Source of the DNA: Sphaeroforma arctica JP610 | Taxonomy: Eukaryota; Opisthokonta; Ichthyosporea; Ichthyophonida | Length of the DNA stretch: 20,724 bases | Direction of reading: 5' to 3' | NCBI RefSeq assembly: GCF_001186125.1 | Contig: NW_014040557.1 | Span: 157,866 to 178,589 of the forward strand | Shown here: positions 17,071 to 20,724 of the stretch, in pieces | Position numbering within the stretch: position 1 is the stretch's first letter | Layout of the letters: every line of letters begins with the position of its first letter | The notes under the pieces: generated by a model | Told to the model about the DNA's origin: nothing | Database searches by the model: none | Seen by the model: the letters and a program-made list of their open reading frames with translations, nothing else | Position numbers and translations under genes: made by a program

Positions 17071-17792
17071 TACCTCCAGCAAAGGAAGAAAAGCAATCGA
17101 CGTCCATGTTTGACGATTGGTTACCACAACTCATGCTCCCTTTTATGAACTTGCTCCGTGACATGTGGCTTTTACCTAACGGATACAAAATCTGTGTCTG
17201 CTGACGTCTATCTCGAGGTATCAGACGCGACATTTCACTGCCTGGTATTGTACATCGAGCCGCTTCCAAAACCGTCTCATTAGCATACAGATATTGTCAT
17301 AAACGATGTCGTATAATCTGGCTGTGACAAGTCTGAAGCCATTCGAAGATTGATCGGTCCCAGCAGTTTATCCATAACATTACGAATAATCTCCGGGAAT
17401 TGTGATGCGAGTCCGGTAAGACTCAATTCCAGTTCTTTCATGATATTATCGATGTTGTCTCGTAGGTTCATAAGCTCAAACGTACATCCTTCAGTAGTGA
17501 CTCTACCGCATTGGACCTTTGTTGATTGTGTTTTACCCGATCACGGAGTCCGAAAGGTTTTTATATCGACTATCTTTAGCTGGTATTCTAACGGATAGGC
17601 ATGTCTTATCTGCGGGTGCCAGAGCGGTGATTGAACGGTTCTCTCCCATGCCAATGAAGGTGTGTATATCATGGCTGTTCACTTGTAAATTAATATATAA
17701 ACGGTTCTCAGTAGCAAACAGTTTATCTTTTACTACAAATGTTCTTGTTGCAGTACGACCAAAATGACATGTATATGTTCACGTCAGACACC

Positions 17793-19623
17793 CTAGCATT
17801 TCACTCTCTGCTGGTGGTTGATCAGGCACCCGATCACCGTCCGCTGAGTTAACGCGAGGGCCGAAATTACTACCTGGCGCCTGTGGTGTACGCGTCGATG
17901 TGCCCGTAGTGTAGCAGACAGGCGTTGTATAGTAGAACCATCGGGTTGTGTACGGTTACTCGTATTGGTATGGACTGGTGGTCGCTGTTGTTTAGCTCGA
18001 GTGTTCGTATCAGTCATCTATTGTGGTCGTGACGGATTCTCCCGATGATGTTCTTCTGCTTAGTCAATGCTCACACGGAATATGTCACACATCTGCTCAG
18101 ATAAGTAGCACACCAAGGTGAATGCATACAAAGAGTATCGAGATATTACACACCCTCTGCAGATTGACGTATAAGGCTAAGCACACTATGATTGCGGTAT
18201 ACCTGTAACAAGTGCTCACACTGTCGCATCTTTATGGATTCTACTTTGTGTATCAAGTGGTACCGAAGGCTCCAACTTTATACATGCTAATACATGTATG
18301 CCTCCAAGTCCTGTTCTTGTGTGTGTACAAGAAAAGCAGCGGCTTCTTCAAACGACAGACTGCAATTATTATTATTTACGTTCTCCGTAATAAAGTTCGG
18401 AGCTCTTTCTTTCTGTAGAGCTCTCTGTAAGCCCAACTGCGTATAAAAAGGATCTAACTTGTGAAATCGCGTATTTTTATGTTTGTCTAATGTAAGTGCA
18501 TGCAGCTGTATCTTCTGCGGGTTGTCCAAATAATAGCTGCCCTGTAGATTAGGTGGCCATTCATTCGGCGTCGGTTTATCTAAAGTCACTGAGCATGTTT
18601 TTGAAATTTCATTAGATGTACGAATTAGACTCTGTAACGCGTTGTACATCTTCTATGCGCCCCTCTGCTTCTGCCTACATTATTCGTTGGGTAAGATGGA
18701 AGGCCTGCATCTTCATCTCGGCCACTGTTGACTCAGTAACACACGTCTCTGTGGGTTCTGATGGCTTACATCATTTCACAGCCTGTAGGTCCTCTAAGTA
18801 ACCATCGTAATGAACAGGGAGGTGTTTGCGATATTCTAGCATATTAATAGGTACATTTGCAGTATCCTGAATTCACCTTTTCATCTCTTCAGGTGAACGT
18901 GGACGACGATGGCGTTGCAGCTTGAATAAATTCGTTGCTACTTGACCTTGATTAAGTGGATGAAGTGGAGATTCCATCACTCTGCGAAATGCATCAAAGA
19001 AGTGCTTTGCCGACGATGCCAAAGTCTGCGGAGTGTTCATTGCAAAACACAATTCGCTGGTTCCGATTTTTTTTTGCCAGGGGATGTCACCAGAGTTGTC
19101 GACTCCTGAGTACTACTAGAGCCTCAAAATTCTGTCGGCAGCTCATCAGGTGTCGGAATTCTTGTGTTCGATTTTGAGCTTGTTTCAACATACGCTCTCT
19201 GCGAGTAACGTGCACATTATCGTGTGGTGCCACTTGAGATATCGGCTTCCTTCGGTCAATTCTGGTCTGATATATTTCATATCGTCAGCTACGCTGTTAG
19301 GTAACTGACCAAATATGTCGTCCATACCTACGTTGGGTGTTGAGGAGCCGAATGTGGTTGTAATCTTGGTGCGACCTGTTTCATGAATAATCGTCACCCG
19401 ATGCCGTCTGGACTGTACTATCGTCAGTAATTAAATCAACATTCACCAATGAAAATGCACGAAGTTGGCGGAGTTGTCCACGAGTTAGCTGAATAATTTC
19501 CGTGGCCTCATACACATGCGTCAGCATTCCCAACTGGCCAACACGATCAGAAACCCACTCTGGATATTGTTTAGCCTTATCCAACGTAGAAAGCGTGCGA
19601 GTGTTGGCCTCAGAATTGTACAA
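17793..19623 (-). pseudogene. Gag-like part of the second fossil
   Basis: Several short minus-strand segments (for example 19381-19623, 19185-19397 and 18287-18649) are mostly polar and helical with Gln/Leu/Arg-rich stretches. Assignment to gag rests on position upstream of the protease- and RT-like parts; I see no clean capsid or zinc-knuckle motif. Confidence 0.4.
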
Positions 19624-19813
19624 TCTACATAATTTGTTTAATTAATTACCTTTGTTGAAACCACGCTAGAGCCAATCAGTATGTAAATCAAACTCGTAGC
19701 GAGTTTCTATGATGCGAATGCAACCCAGTATATTCAATTCACATAGACGAAATCAACATTAGACTCATATAAAATCGATAAAACGAGAGTTTTGTGCCCT
19801 GTTCACAATAATT

Positions 19814-20038
19814 CTGAAACTTCGACCACAAGTATATATATATATATATATATTTGATACCCTTGAGCAGACGTGGACGCAGGTTGACTTTGAACTTGAT
19901 ATTTAAGCCGTAACTCCCACCTAAGCCGGTAACTCCCACTAATCCTGAAACTTTGACCACAAGTACGCAGATGTTTATATGAATACCCTTGAATAGACTA
20001 GGTTGTCTTTGAACTTGATATTTGAGCCGGTAGCTCGA
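19814..20038. repeat. Tandem duplication, two diverged copies
   Basis: The copies start at 19814 and 19945, each beginning CTGAAACTT-GACCACAAGTA and ending TGAACTTGATATTT-AGCCG. The first is longer because it carries a TA microsatellite (about 19834-19854) and a doubled AGCCG-TAACTCCCAC word at about 19906-19939. Unit length is about 95-131 bp. No coding signal. Confidence 0.85.
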
Positions 20039-20059
20039 CAAACAGACAATGAATGAACA

Positions 20060-20109
20060 AAGTCGCTAGATGTACATTGTAAATGTGGAAAAGTCACTAG
20101 ATGTACATT
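20060..20109. repeat. Short direct repeat with a 31-bp offset
   Basis: The 19-bp word AAGTCRCTAGATGTACATT occurs at 20060-20078 and 20091-20109 with one difference. A further ATGTACATT lies at about 20160-20168. The core TGTACA is self-complementary. Confidence 0.7.
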
Positions 20110-20678
20110 CACCCATTTTACCGATGAAAACGTGCTGAAATATTGATCAAATATGTGCAAATGTACATTAAGCGACAATTCCACCTTTTTGTTTTATACG
20201 TTTACTGACTTTATCGTTAAAATCTGCTTAAATTAAATCAACGTGCCTCCGGCTGTATCCATTTTTAAGAAAAAAATTGTTGAGAGGGATGGTATGTTGT
20301 CTTTTATTATTTGGTATTTATATATTCTACTTCATTCAAGCGTATCTCACTGCCTAGTGCACAACTCAAGTGAACTGTGATGCTCTTTTACAGGGACGTA
20401 CGAGAATTGTATTTTCTTCGTACTATATAACTGGATTGCTCATCAGCTCTAGCAGCACTTCGCATACTATCTACAATAGTATTTGTAGCGTTTGTTTGTA
20501 GCAATCGTCAAGTTTAAATGTTCATTCATTTGACTCCACGGGACCAAATAGGAGATCCATTCGGCCATCTGTGCTGTTCCCTTTGTAGACATACGCAGCC
20601 TGAACAGCACAAAACTTGTTTGATTTGTGTATAACTCAACTGTGTGTTCGAAAGAACATATAGATCATGAAGAGTTGG
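20110..20678. other. No gene seen
   Basis: AT-rich, with an A-tract near 20270 and no frame or motif that I can support on either strand. Confidence 0.5.
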
Positions 20679-20724
20679 ATATATATATATATATATCATA
20701 TTATATATATATATATATCTATAT
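20679..20724. repeat. TA microsatellite at the window end
   Basis: (AT)9 at 20679-20696, a short CATAT interruption, then another TA run that reaches the end of the window and probably continues beyond it. Confidence 0.9.

Larger units (their letters stand above)
15850..19650 (-). mobile_element. Second, strongly decayed Ty3/gypsy-like fossil
   Basis: Minus-strand remnants occur in pol order. Gag-like segments lie about 17.8-19.6 kb, retropepsin-like sequence about 17.6-17.7 kb, RT-like blocks about 16.5-17.1 kb (including a YVDDLIIAS motif near 16740), and an RNase H/connection tail near 15.95-16.05 kb (LQRW followed by FSFTI, like the RW-x-L-x-x-F-x-F-x-I tail of gypsy elements). No long frame remains; breaks number at least ten. 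I could not find an LTR pair or target-site duplication, so the ends are approximate. It looks clearly older than the element at 9349-13650. Confidence 0.65.

Overview
The window is eukaryotic nuclear DNA. It is AT-rich, carries long TA and TG microsatellites, has a protein gene cut by many GT-AG introns, and holds two Ty3/gypsy-type retroelement fossils. There is no operon layout, Shine-Dalgarno signal, rRNA or recognisable tRNA. The intron-dense gene with GTAAGT and GTATGT donors and the animal-like bifunctional enzyme would fit a unicellular holozoan such as an ichthyosporean. That placement is a guess, not something the sequence proves.

Region 1 (1-1061) is mostly non-coding and lies downstream of the main gene. 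One weak plus-strand ORF sits at 93-356. Region 2 (1062-7954, minus strand) is the only confidently identified host gene: a complete 12-exon 6-phosphofructo-2-kinase/fructose-2,6-bisphosphatase. I read all 12 exons directly. Every junction is GT-AG, the phases agree, and the exons sum to 1332 nt, which is 443 codons plus a stop. Both active sites look intact. Its introns hold most of the microsatellites, including a 44-bp perfect palindrome in intron 1.

Region 3 (7955-9348) begins with a 169-bp gap that could be a two-way promoter, followed by a plus-strand ORF with a mitochondrial-presequence-like start and one membrane segment. After that comes a 7-bp minisatellite with a long degenerate tail. 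Region 4 (9349-13650, minus strand) is a Ty3/gypsy LTR retrotransposon fossil between two direct repeats of about 230 bp that are about 97 % identical, so it is fairly young although its coding regions are broken. Region 5 (13651-15849) has no gene I can name. It contains a TATA-like box next to a 26-bp near-palindrome, and a segment resembling the outer flank of the left LTR. Region 6 (about 15850-19650, minus strand) is a second, much more decayed Ty3/gypsy-like fossil. Region 7 (19651-20724) has two tandem or local duplications and ends in a TA microsatellite.

The host gene acts alone here: it makes and breaks fructose-2,6-bisphosphate, the regulator of glycolysis and gluconeogenesis. The rest is repeats, fossils and unassigned sequence. 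I found no convincing new biological system. The most unusual features are the intron-1 palindrome and microsatellite block and the divergent ORF beside the enzyme gene.
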